From the IMG/VR virus record IMGVR_UViG_3300032053_007138, positions 1 to 46,394 of that record: a DNA stretch of 46,394 bases; one strand, 5' to 3'. The DNA is from a virus. Below are positions 16,650-24,835 of the stretch, piece by piece. The number at the start of each line of letters is the position of its first letter. Within the stretch, counting starts at the first letter, position 1. A program made the position numbers and the translations under genes. Below the pieces are notes generated by a model. It was not told where the DNA came from. It saw only the letters and a list, made by a program, of their open reading frames with translations, and did no database searches.

Positions 16650-18911
16650 TTATTTACCGAGACCAAACGGGTGCTGCCAAAAACTCTTGCTCAGAGGGTT
16701 GGCACAGTTGTCCCACCATGTCCCCTCTTTCTCAGTGCTCGTCACCTCAAACCCTACCTGTATACGGTTGTTGTTTGCGTCTACGAGGTAGGTCACGGTG
16801 CCTTTTTCAGTGAGCCAGTCCTGCTTCATACCGTCCCACGCGCCACGCTGAGTGCCATCTTCTTTGAGCACAGTGTACGAACCAGCGGGGACTACGGTAC
16901 CGTTGGTGCCCGTAGTATCTGCATTGAGTAGCACAGAGTGTCCACTCTCGTACGTGGTGAAATCTTTAGCTGTGACATTGATAGGATTCGCTTGGTCTTC
17001 CTCTAACTGCTGCGCAGCACTCTCATCACCCCATGACGCGAACATCGCAGTAATCTGCTGTTGGACCGCGGGGTCATCCATGTTCGTGATCTGTGCAGCA
17101 CGGTACTGATTCGTCATCTCTACAGAGCGTGCGAGCTCAGCCTCTGTCGCTCCCTGCTGTCCCATGAGATAGCTCTGATAGGCGAGAGGGTCGAGCTTAG
17201 ATATTGCTGCGAGAGCCTGAGGAGATAAAGGTTCTCCGTTTTTACCCATCAGGTAATATCGGTCAGCTTTCGCTTTTGTCACGAGAGCGTCAGCGTCCAG
17301 AATAGCCTGTTTATCCATGCGCCCCTCTTGGAGCTCGTTGTCGAGTATCATGAGAGTCTTCTTATTGGCCTCTGCCTCTTGCTCCAGCTGTAGAGAGCCC
17401 GCCTGCCATGTGCCGTCAGGTTTTCTATACCCTTTGACCCTAGCCTCTTCGATAGTAAGCCCCTGGCGCTGGATAGCATTTTGATCAGCCTGTAACTGCA
17501 GAGTACCCGCTACCAGGACTCCCGTGTTTGCATCGATATACCCATAGAGTTCGTCGGCAGTGCGCTTGTCGTCGTTGGAGAGAGCCTCGAGTTTACCTGT
17601 GATATACCGCCCGGTCTGTTTATCGTAGTATCCGTACAGCTCTTTAGCCTGGTCCTCATAGCTCTTCGCCTGGAGCCCAAACGCTTTCGCAGCGATCTCT
17701 CCAGAACCCATGACCACATTACCCTGATCATCTGTGTAACCATAGAACGAGTCATGCTGCATATCAACTTCACGTGCTTTCAGGTCTGCGATGAGGGCGT
17801 CATTCTCCAGGGAGCCTCTAATCTTCGCTCCAGTGACTGGGTTGACACCACCGTAGAGCGCGTCAGCAGCACGCTTGTCTTCTGCTGAGAGCAGCTCGTA
17901 CTTACCGGCGTGGTGTACTCCCTGGGCGTCAGTCCATCCCCAGAGCTCGTTTTTCTGATCTTGTATCGTGACAGCCGTGAGTCCGAGCTGTGCCGCAGCG
18001 ATCTGCACAGAGCCCATTACGTGCTGTCCCGTAGCGGGGTCTGTATAACCGTACACTCTCGCTTTATCTACGTCGATACCAGCTGCTGTCAAAGCGTCAC
18101 GGTTCGCATTGATCCTCTCGTTGCTCGCAATAGTCGCCAAAGAGATTCTCTCAGAGCTCGAAGCGTTGATATTAGCGATCGTGATACCAGTCTGATTACC
18201 GGCGGTCGCGATACCCTCTTGAGACGTACGAGAGAGCGAGTTCTCGTGTGACTGCCACGCGCGCTGAGCCTCAGCATCTGTGTACCCACGCTCAGTCGCC
18301 CATTTTCTAAACTCGAGATCGCTAGTAAACTGAGAGGCCTGGTTGCTTATCTGCTGCTCTCTGAGTGTGAGATCTGCGTATGTGAGTTCCTTCTGTACTC
18401 CGAGGCGCTCTGTCTGCTGTCCACCCTCGAACGCCTGAGCTCCCAGACGCTCACCGGTCTGTTGCTCGTTCTGTACTCCGAGCGTCTGTGCACCGTACTG
18501 TCTCTGTAGAGCTGCATTACGTGACTGCTCTGCTGCACCCAACTCAGCGATGTTTATCCCAGCGAGTCCACTCTGTAGGCTCTGCTGGCGCTGTACCTGG
18601 CCTATTTGAGATTGTTTGATCTCGATACCCGAGCCTGATAACCCCTGACCGCTAAACTGTCTCCTGAGAGCCTCTGCACGTATCTGAGCGTCCCTCTGAG
18701 ACGCAGCCTCTTGTCCAGCTCTCGATACATCGTACTGAGACTGACCCTGAGCGTTTTGCACCGGCTTCCAGGTCTGATCGAACAGTCCAGTACTAAACGT
18801 AGCGTCAGTACGTGGAGCAGCATACTCACCAGCAGAGTATGACTGATACATAGCAGTATTAGGGTTCGCTGCCACTGACGCACCGGACACACTCGTAGTA
18901 AATGTAGCCAT
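16650..18911 (-). CDS. Large DNA-transfer-type protein with seven YGYxD repeats
   Basis: 753 residues. The N-terminal 250 are Gln/Ala/Ser-rich helices (RRQFSGQGLSGSGIE) like the DNA transfer proteins of BcepC6B-type phages. The middle holds about seven copies of a short hairpin motif of the form Y-G-Y-x-D-x-x-T-G-x-x-V-x-G-x-L, each followed by a helix: VYGYTDPATGQHVMGS, LWGWTDAQGVHHAGK, LYGGVNPVTGAKIRGS, FYGYTDDQGNVVMGS, LYGYYDKQTGRYITGK, LYGYIDANTGVLVAGT and VKGYRKPDGTWQAGS. The 335-residue protein at 44247 has the matching position and a similar N-terminal style but lacks these repeats. It is probably ejected or part of the tail. Confidence 0.65.
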   Translation of the reverse strand: MATFTTSVSGASVAANPNTAMYQSYSAGEYAAPRTDATFSTGLFDQTWKPVQNAQGQSQYDVSRAGQEAASQRDAQIRAEALRRQFSGQGLSGSGIEIKQSQIGQVQRQQSLQSGLAGINIAELGAAEQSRNAALQRQYGAQTLGVQNEQQTGERLGAQAFEGGQQTERLGVQKELTYADLTLREQQISNQASQFTSDLEFRKWATERGYTDAEAQRAWQSHENSLSRTSQEGIATAGNQTGITIANINASSSERISLATIASNERINANRDALTAAGIDVDKARVYGYTDPATGQHVMGSVQIAAAQLGLTAVTIQDQKNELWGWTDAQGVHHAGKYELLSAEDKRAADALYGGVNPVTGAKIRGSLENDALIADLKAREVDMQHDSFYGYTDDQGNVVMGSGEIAAKAFGLQAKSYEDQAKELYGYYDKQTGRYITGKLEALSNDDKRTADELYGYIDANTGVLVAGTLQLQADQNAIQRQGLTIEEARVKGYRKPDGTWQAGSLQLEQEAEANKKTLMILDNELQEGRMDKQAILDADALVTKAKADRYYLMGKNGEPLSPQALAAISKLDPLAYQSYLMGQQGATEAELARSVEMTNQYRAAQITNMDDPAVQQQITAMFASWGDESAAQQLEEDQANPINVTAKDFTTYESGHSVLLNADTTGTNGTVVPAGSYTVLKEDGTQRGAWDGMKQDWLTEKGTVTYLVDANNNRIQVGFEVTSTEKEGTWWDNCANPLSKSFWQHPFGLGK

Positions 18912-18914
18912 TTT

Positions 18915-20840
18915 TTATCCTCGTCTCGATCTGAGATTGTACTCGAGTTCCAGCTCTTTAATCTTGAACGTCTGATTCAGTCCGGTGACGTAAAACTTGA
19001 ACTTGATAATCTTGCCCACTGCATTGGGGAGTATGAGCCGTGACCGTTTACTCGTCACTCCGCCGCCCCACGTACCGATACCCCATTTGAATGTGCCCCA
19101 CATGATACCGCCACCGCTCAGAGGGACCGTGCCCGTCTGAGTAGCTCCACCGAAATCTACCACCCAGTCCACGTATAGATTCCAGTTACCTGAGCATTCG
19201 TGCGTGATATACAAAATTCTAAAGACTTTGGTATTGTCACGGTGATCTACGTTGTATCCCCCGAAACTCACAGCTGAGCTGATCGCTGCAGTCCAATAAT
19301 AGGGTGCTACTGCGCTCCCGTCGAGCGTGGTGCCTTTATCCAGTGTATAAACGTAGCCGTCGTACCCGCCACCGTACAGTGTCCCGTCACTCACAGCGAA
19401 ATTGTTCACGGCGGGGGCTGAGAGCTTGGTCCACACTCCTAGTTTAGTAGTATCAGCCCTAATGAAGTCGAACACATAAAGCTTATTGTTTGTGGACGCT
19501 GTAGAGCCTACGGGTAGAGCCACCCACACTTTATTATCGTATGTTATAGAGGCTGACTTGGAAAGCAGCGAGGGAGCCCATGTTTTCACGTCAGTATCAA
19601 TATCATAGCTGACAGCATCAGCCGCGAAGCGACCGTACTCACTATCCGCTGACGATCTCGCCAGATCCTGCCCAGTAAATGCGTAGGCACCAGTACGATT
19701 GATGTAAAATAGCAAATTCTTAAAGAAAGCTTGACTCTTATCGGATATAGCGCTATAAGCGGCAGGAGATTTGAAAACGTACCAGTTGTCATCATCCTGT
19801 ACTCCAGTCGAGTCTGCGATGTACAGCAAATACACAGCACCGTTGCCGTGACCGTCATTTTTATGGATGACGATCGCGTTTCCGAAGGCTTCGAGCCCGG
19901 ATATCTGATAACCGTCACCTTTTTCGACCTCTATGAAGGAAGTAGAGGGCCATGTGTCTACTTGACCGGCGTCACTATAGTATATCCGGTACGGATGAGC
20001 AGAATCTCCCGCGGCGAACATGCGTCCTCTGTAATAAACCATGAATCTCGCTTTAGGGGGAGTCCCCTGGTCCAATAACGCAGGTACTATCAGTCCATAA
20101 TCTGGATTATTGTCGAGTACAGCACTCTGGAGACCCGAAAGCGCGGTCACCAGCCAGTATCCCACCTGAGTAGCCGCTGTAGTCCTGTATAATTGCATCT
20201 CATTCACGCCGTACGACGTGGGAGCCAGCGGTATGTCAGTGAGCATCACGTCGTTTCCTGCACTGACTACAAGCGACGTGATGATAGGGTAGTAGTCTGA
20301 CTCTACACCAGCAGAATTGAGATACGTGAGCGCGTAGTTATAGGTACCCGAGAGTGCAGCACCCGCCTGAGGGGTACCTACTGCGACTCCAGCGGGAGGC
20401 GTGATACCGAACCTAAAGAAATTGGTGCCGTCATACTGGTAAGGCTGAGCGTACCCGTTCCCGAAAACTACTTTATCGTTCACTCCGAGAATCTTTACGT
20501 CTACCCCCGCTGTGTACGCAGCAGTAGAGCCTGAGATTATCGAGAATGACGTACCGTTCTGGTACCAGTAAGAGCCTCCGCACGCTGCTATGAGGATCCT
20601 GTCACCTGACGGGTCCAAATAAGTGGAGAGACCGTCTACCGGTGCACTCGCTATCTGCACCGAATTGAATTTAGTATATCCACGTGCAGTACGTACCGCC
20701 CCGAACTCGTCGAACATCACGTTTTGACAATCGGGAGACGCATTCAGAGGCGTGCCGATATCGGTGACTTTCGAATTAAGTCCTGCGTCGAGTGTCGGGA
20801 GCCTCATCGAGACTCTATACTGTACAGGTGCGAATGCCAT
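18915..20840 (-). CDS. Tail tube / stabilisation-type structural protein
   Basis: 641 residues, all beta in character. The start resembles the large tail proteins that follow the adaptor in podoviruses: LPTLDAGLNSKV, then SPDCQNVMFDEFGAVRTARG. Later repeated strands (GGYDGYVYTLD, DNKVWVALPVGS) suggest a beta-propeller. It overlaps the stop of the adaptor gene (TAATG), as expected for consecutive tail genes. It is comparable in place to T7 gp12 or P22 gp10; which of these is not certain. Confidence 0.7.
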   Translation of the reverse strand: MAFAPVQYRVSMRLPTLDAGLNSKVTDIGTPLNASPDCQNVMFDEFGAVRTARGYTKFNSVQIASAPVDGLSTYLDPSGDRILIAACGGSYWYQNGTSFSIISGSTAAYTAGVDVKILGVNDKVVFGNGYAQPYQYDGTNFFRFGITPPAGVAVGTPQAGAALSGTYNYALTYLNSAGVESDYYPIITSLVVSAGNDVMLTDIPLAPTSYGVNEMQLYRTTAATQVGYWLVTALSGLQSAVLDNNPDYGLIVPALLDQGTPPKARFMVYYRGRMFAAGDSAHPYRIYYSDAGQVDTWPSTSFIEVEKGDGYQISGLEAFGNAIVIHKNDGHGNGAVYLLYIADSTGVQDDDNWYVFKSPAAYSAISDKSQAFFKNLLFYINRTGAYAFTGQDLARSSADSEYGRFAADAVSYDIDTDVKTWAPSLLSKSASITYDNKVWVALPVGSTASTNNKLYVFDFIRADTTKLGVWTKLSAPAVNNFAVSDGTLYGGGYDGYVYTLDKGTTLDGSAVAPYYWTAAISSAVSFGGYNVDHRDNTKVFRILYITHECSGNWNLYVDWVVDFGGATQTGTVPLSGGGIMWGTFKWGIGTWGGGVTSKRSRLILPNAVGKIIKFKFYVTGLNQTFKIKELELEYNLRSRRG

Positions 20841-21484
20841 TAGATCATCCCCAGTTCCACATTCCTGTACGAGTCCTCTTCCTTGACAACGCGATAGAAG
20901 TCACCCTCAGTTTTCTGTCTCCAGTACGTGTACGCACGCACCATAGCCTGGTCCCACTGGTTCTTATAGAACTGGGACTGATCTTTATTCTGGTCTTTAG
21001 CGAATGCACGGTACAGTGCGTAGTCCTGTATCATCACATGGAAGTAGGCGGGTACACAAAACCCTGAGGACACGTATGTGCCTGGAGGAATCTGTACTCC
21101 CCATACATTTAATGGAGCGGAGTACGACGGTATAGGCCATAGACCTATCTGATCGTCATACTCGTAGTAGTGCATCGAGCGACCTATGGTGTAGAGTCCA
21201 CCGTAGGCCACTCTCTGGAGAGCGTCGAGATCTGTGGTGTCGATCTTCTTAAGCTTTACACTATCCCATGTCAGTCTGTCAATGTAATACGCTGCGGGGC
21301 GTGTGTACATAGACTGAGCTGTGACGGTGGTGGTGCTAGTCTGAAACTGAGTGCACTTGATATTCAGAGCTATCTCTTGCTCTGCCTGTCCCATGTATCT
21401 ATATAACTCAGCATCAGTCCAGAAACCTGCTGTAGGTTCATAGAGCTGATCTCTGATGCTCAACAGCACGTCACTGGGAGTCAT
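20840..21484 (-). CDS. Head-tail adaptor / tail tube A-like protein
   Basis: 214 residues. The N-terminus VLLSIRDQLYEPTAGFWTDA followed by LYRYMGQAEQEIAL is the typical helical start of P22 gp4-like adaptor proteins, which join portal to tail. The rest is mixed, with a Tyr/Trp-rich middle. It lies immediately before the large tail protein. This is the best-fitting role; T7 gp11-like tail protein is an equivalent description. Confidence 0.7.
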   Translation of the reverse strand: MTPSDVLLSIRDQLYEPTAGFWTDAELYRYMGQAEQEIALNIKCTQFQTSTTTVTAQSMYTRPAAYYIDRLTWDSVKLKKIDTTDLDALQRVAYGGLYTIGRSMHYYEYDDQIGLWPIPSYSAPLNVWGVQIPPGTYVSSGFCVPAYFHVMIQDYALYRAFAKDQNKDQSQFYKNQWDQAMVRAYTYWRQKTEGDFYRVVKEEDSYRNVELGMI

Positions 21485-21487
21485 TTC

Positions 21488-21790
21488 TTACCCCTTCTTT
21501 TTAGCCATGCCAGCGATATACTCGAGACAAGCTTCCTGAGACGGGAACTCTTTCCCATCAGGAGCACAGAAAACTTTTTTACCAGCCACAGGGACGTCGT
21601 CATCATCTGGTAAATGGTTGATCTCCAACTTGACAGGTACTTCAAAACCAATGTAGTGGCCTTTGACATCTACAGCCTCATTCCTGTTGAGCGTTACTGT
21701 CTCCCCAGGTTTGATCAGGTAGCGCTTGCCATTAATTGTCTGGTCGTATACCTCAGTGTGCTTGTTCGTGAGAGTCGAGAGTCTACGCAT
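21488..21790 (-). CDS. Small late protein of unknown function
   Basis: 100 residues. It has a beta-rich first part (GKRYLIKPGETVTLNRNEAV) that resembles a small barrel and a C-terminal patch with two Cys (FCAPDGKEFPSQEACLEYI). The patch could hold a metal or a disulphide, but only two cysteines are present. It is separated from the next gene upstream by 60 bases holding two short hairpins. A virion or head-completion role is possible from its position. Confidence 0.6.
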   Translation of the reverse strand: MRRLSTLTNKHTEVYDQTINGKRYLIKPGETVTLNRNEAVDVKGHYIGFEVPVKLEINHLPDDDDVPVAGKKVFCAPDGKEFPSQEACLEYIAGMAKKKG

Positions 21791-21850
21791 AGTTGCTCCT
21801 CACCCCGTAGGGTGCATCACACACGCCGGAGCGTGGTTGACCGATAATGT

Positions 21851-22198
21851 TTACTGCGCTGTGTACACGTTCATGGTCGCACCATCTACCATAGCGATAG
21901 ACGCTGCCACCTTCATGTACTTGAAACCTTTAGCCATTGAAATATCACAGACGTACTGGGACGCTGCGGTACTCAGAGACACAGGCACCACACCACCACT
22001 GTAGCTATTGTAGTACAGGGGCAGGAGTTGCGCTGTAGTCGCTGTGTTACCTACACAGACACTCCAGTCAGCCGCCGTAGCGTATGAGCCTACCTGCAGG
22101 AAGATTGCTGTCGCTCCTTCGATCTCGACAGCGCCCCCGAAAGTAGCACCCGACACTACATCGGCACTCTGCTTCTGAAACCTCTGGTAACCGAACAT
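21851..22198 (-). CDS. Small putative virion protein (beta-rich)
   Basis: 115 residues, Ala/Val/Thr/Gly-rich, with beta-strand patterns and few charges, behind a good AGGAGG-like site. It follows the 91-residue gene by 12 bases. The composition resembles capsid decoration or tail-tube proteins. The phrase SYATAADWSV resembles TYATAADTSV in the two proteins at 23755 and 24281, but the likeness is short and may be chance. Confidence 0.6.
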   Translation of the reverse strand: MFGYQRFQKQSADVVSGATFGGAVEIEGATAIFLQVGSYATAADWSVCVGNTATTAQLLPLYYNSYSGGVVPVSLSTAASQYVCDISMAKGFKYMKVAASIAMVDGATMNVYTAQ

Positions 22199-22210
22199 AG
22201 TGCCTCCTGT

Positions 22211-22486
22211 TTATTCGCCGAACACGAATACGTTGAACGTGTCGCCTGCGGTGCATGTCGCAATAAGCAACATACCATTGGTGGCAGTACCGCCGGAAGC
22301 ACGGTTAAGCTGAGCATTGAAATTGGGCACCGCTGACGTAGCGCTGTACGCCATGACAGATCCACCGAGGATGACACTCAGGGGAGTTTGGATAGCACCG
22401 CTCGTAATCCCAGTCATAGTAGCAAGACCAAACGCTGCACGACGATCTCCGAACACTGTCTGAGTCCAATCACATGTGAGAGCCAT
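22211..22486 (-). CDS. Small putative virion protein
   Basis: 91 residues, uncharged and Thr/Ala/Gly-rich, opening MALTCDWTQTVFGDRRAAFG. It starts behind AGGAGGAT. It lies between the DUF115 gene and the 115-residue gene. Composition and position fit a head decoration or connector protein; the family is not recognised. Confidence 0.6.
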   Translation of the reverse strand: MALTCDWTQTVFGDRRAAFGLATMTGITSGAIQTPLSVILGGSVMAYSATSAVPNFNAQLNRASGGTATNGMLLIATCTAGDTFNVFVFGE

Positions 22487-22498
22487 AGCATCCTCCTA

Positions 22499-23659
22499 TT
22501 AGAAAAGTAACTTTGGTTTCGTAGGATCGCCCTTGACACAATCAGGTAGCATTTTGTGGTGCGAGTACATCGCCAGTAAATCCACCAGGGCCATTTGGAT
22601 TATCTGACGCATGTTGCCATTGGGGAAAGCCCCCAGTGTACCACCCTCTGTGCAGTTAATCATGAGCATGGGATTGTTCCCGTTGCCACCCATAGACTGA
22701 TGATTAAACCACGAACAGAAATTATTATACGAGGGCCACGTGTAGACCCTATTTCCAAAAACATCTGTGAGAGGTACTACACCCTGGAACTGCGCATCGT
22801 ACGGACTGTCCCATGAGTGGAACTTTCTCGTGTAGTCAAAAGCGAAGTCCGCTCCGATCATCACGATAGGCATTCCACCGAGTACAGCACGCGCATGATA
22901 ATACGCTGCTCCGAGTGCGTTCCCACCCACATTATAAAAGACCTCTAACGGACACAGTTTAGTGGACTGCTCCATGTACAGCATGTCCGGTACAGGACTA
23001 TTAAACCAGAGCACCCGGCCCTTCCAGCGGTCGACGAGCTCAGGCTTAGAGACTATACCCGCTATGAGTGTGGCGTCTTTGGTCGCATCCCAGTAGTATG
23101 ACTCAGGATGTTTCCCGCCTTGACTCATCTCAGGGATAGTGATATCCCCTGCGTCTAAATTGACATACCCATCACACGGTACATTCAGATCTGTAAAGTA
23201 CGCGAAATTATGCAGGCAGCTCACGAGACCGATCTCTTTAGGACGCCCCGCCAGATGGTGAGCATTCTTCTTAAGAGAAGGGCCTGAACCGGCCACTATC
23301 ACAGGCCTACACGCGTACTTCCCGTAATCCAGCATCGTGCTGTTATTGATCACGTCATGCGACTGAGCGTTGATACGTGTGTGGTCGAGCCATTTCGTCG
23401 CCCAATGAGACACAGTCACACTGTCGTTATTACACGACTGACCGTACAGGGACTCTTTAGGCTGAGGCGGCATATCGATCGTCTGCTGAAACGTGAGCAC
23501 CATGGGCACGTGAGTGCGCTTCATGATCTCTATCTGTTTCTGTAGCTCTGCGATCTGCCCCATGTACTGAGCAGCGACCGCGGGATCTACATTTACAGCA
23601 GCAGACATATCCACCATAGCTTTATCCACCACGTTCTCTGACACTACTACTTCGTCCAT
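22499..23659 (-). CDS. DUF115 / Maf-like glycosyltransferase-type protein
   Basis: 386 residues. Residues about 27-50 are a short coiled coil. The DUF115 core is clear: VIVAGSGPSLKKN (120-132), YVNLDAGD (165-172), GGNALGAAYYHARAVLGGMP (245-264), MIGADFAF (267-274) and NCTEGGTLGAFPNG (335-348). DUF115 includes the motility accessory factors (Maf) that attach pseudaminic, legionaminic or sialic acids to Ser/Thr of flagellin, and also MptE-like pterin enzymes. Its place among capsid and tail genes, in a genome that also encodes a nonulosonic-acid-like pathway, suggests it modifies a virion protein. That role is inference; the family call is firm. Confidence 0.8.
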   Translation of the reverse strand: MDEVVVSENVVDKAMVDMSAAVNVDPAVAAQYMGQIAELQKQIEIMKRTHVPMVLTFQQTIDMPPQPKESLYGQSCNNDSVTVSHWATKWLDHTRINAQSHDVINNSTMLDYGKYACRPVIVAGSGPSLKKNAHHLAGRPKEIGLVSCLHNFAYFTDLNVPCDGYVNLDAGDITIPEMSQGGKHPESYYWDATKDATLIAGIVSKPELVDRWKGRVLWFNSPVPDMLYMEQSTKLCPLEVFYNVGGNALGAAYYHARAVLGGMPIVMIGADFAFDYTRKFHSWDSPYDAQFQGVVPLTDVFGNRVYTWPSYNNFCSWFNHQSMGGNGNNPMLMINCTEGGTLGAFPNGNMRQIIQMALVDLLAMYSHHKMLPDCVKGDPTKPKLLF

Positions 23660-23663
23660 GCTA

Positions 23664-23722
23664 TCCCCCAGGTTAGATGTGATAATCGAGCCGGTACTGA
23701 CGATCTACTTAATCCTGGGGGA
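23664..23722. promoter_or_regulatory. Long inverted repeat before the DUF115 gene
   Basis: TCCCCCAGG (23664-23672) and CCTGGGGGA (23714-23722) form a perfect nine-base stem with a 41-base loop. It lies just upstream of the DUF115 start codon and after the gene at 23755. It could be an mRNA processing or stability element or a weak terminator. In the leftward direction the short T-run (GGCTTTTTCC) precedes the stem instead of following it, which argues against a simple terminator. Confidence 0.4.
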
Positions 23723-23754
23723 AAAAGCCGACCGCCAGCCCGTACTCGAATTCC

Positions 23755-24240
23755 TTATCTCAGCAATACAGCCACGGGACCAGACGCGGTACCCGCGAGA
23801 GTACCGAGAGCACGCAGCATAACGCCAGCAGCCACGATCTGTGTGAGCGAGCTGGTATATGTGTACACTCTGAACGCTCCACCACCGTCGACGATGGTGA
23901 GATTATCACCAGCGACCACAGCGTTCGCATCACAGTATGCGTCGCATACTCCACGTGTGCATACCCATGCGTACGAGCCTGCTGCGCATGTCGCATTGTG
24001 GAGGATACCCAAGAACGCGACACTGGTATCAGCAGCAGTAGCGTAGGTCTTGACAAACGAGTAACCAGACACTGCTGTCATGATCACGGGTGCGCCCTTG
24101 TTGGCGATACCACCGTCATTGTACGCATAGATATACTCACGACCGTCTGCGAGACGGCGAGTACCTACCTGTACGCTGGGTGTGGCGGTGACTGCCGAAA
24201 CCGATTCCTCGTTGATTAACTTGTAAGAAAACGTAGACAT
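23755..24240 (-). CDS. Capsid decoration-type protein, paralogue B
   Basis: 161 residues, almost uncharged and Ala/Thr/Gly/Val-rich. It aligns along its whole length with the 24281 protein: ATPSVQVGTRR versus ATPSVQLGTYR, EYIYAYNDG versus EYIYMYNDG, and the shared phrase SGYSFVKTYATAADTS. A highly expressed structural protein right after the major capsid gene is probably a head decoration protein. Cysteines are unusually many for such a protein (VCTRGVCDAYCDAN). The duplication is old enough for the copies to have diverged. Confidence 0.65.
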   Translation of the reverse strand: MSTFSYKLINEESVSAVTATPSVQVGTRRLADGREYIYAYNDGGIANKGAPVIMTAVSGYSFVKTYATAADTSVAFLGILHNATCAAGSYAWVCTRGVCDAYCDANAVVAGDNLTIVDGGGAFRVYTYTSSLTQIVAAGVMLRALGTLAGTASGPVAVLLR

Positions 24241-24280
24241 GATGAACTCCTATGTGTTAGGGAAATGACAACCCTTCCGA

Positions 24281-24763
24281 CTACCTCATGTAGACCATGC
24301 AACCAGCAGTAGCTGCTGCAGTGGCCAGATTCATAGCACGACCGATGACGCCTACTGAGAACACACGTGTGAGCAATGAGGTCATTGTCACTACTCGAGC
24401 GCTCCCACCGCCGTCAATGATACGCATCTTGTCGCCCACCGCTACTGCAGCGGAGATCACGTAAAGATTTGCGAACCCTCGAGTGGCTACCCAGCCGTAT
24501 GATGCAGCTGCGCACGTCGCAGCTACGACACCCGCAAACACGCACGACGTGTCCGCTGCAGTGGCATAGGTCTTGACGAACGAGTATCCAGATGTACCTG
24601 TGAGTATCACAGGGCACCCAGCATTCACAGCAGCGCCGTCATTGTACATGTAAATGTACTCGGCGTTGTTTTCCTGACGGTATGTGCCGAGTTGTACCGA
24701 GGGAGTCGCCGTGGTAGCGGTGACCGGCTCGATCTCGACTTCTTTATAAGAATGTACTGACAT
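24281..24763 (-). CDS. Capsid decoration-type protein, paralogue A
   Basis: 160 residues from ATG 24763 behind AAGGAG; a GTG two codons earlier is possible. It is a tandem paralogue of 23755-24240 with the same length and layout. Only the capsid terminator hairpin lies between it and the major capsid gene, which suggests separate tuning of its amount. Decoration or stabilisation of the head is inferred from position and composition. Confidence 0.65.
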   Translation of the reverse strand: MSVHSYKEVEIEPVTATTATPSVQLGTYRQENNAEYIYMYNDGAAVNAGCPVILTGTSGYSFVKTYATAADTSCVFAGVVAATCAAASYGWVATRGFANLYVISAAVAVGDKMRIIDGGGSARVVTMTSLLTRVFSVGVIGRAMNLATAAATAGCMVYMR

Positions 24764-24803
24764 CTTCACTCCTTGTTAAGGCAATGGCAACCTTGGGACT
24801 AAA

Positions 24804-24829
24804 GAGAGTGGGGACGAATCCCCACTCTC
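24804..24829 (-). terminator. Perfect hairpin after the major capsid gene
   Basis: An 11-base perfect stem, GAGAGTGGGGA (24804-24814) with TCCCCACTCTC (24819-24829). On the leftward transcript the loop is UUCG, a very stable tetraloop. It begins six bases beyond the capsid stop codon and is followed by a short T-run (TTTAG). It probably acts as a partial terminator or 3' stabiliser that raises capsid mRNA over downstream genes. Confidence 0.75.
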
Positions 24830-24835
24830 AATAGG

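Noticed and set aside
23664-23722. Intrinsic terminator
   Set aside because: The T-run lies on the wrong side of the stem for leftward transcription and the loop is very long.
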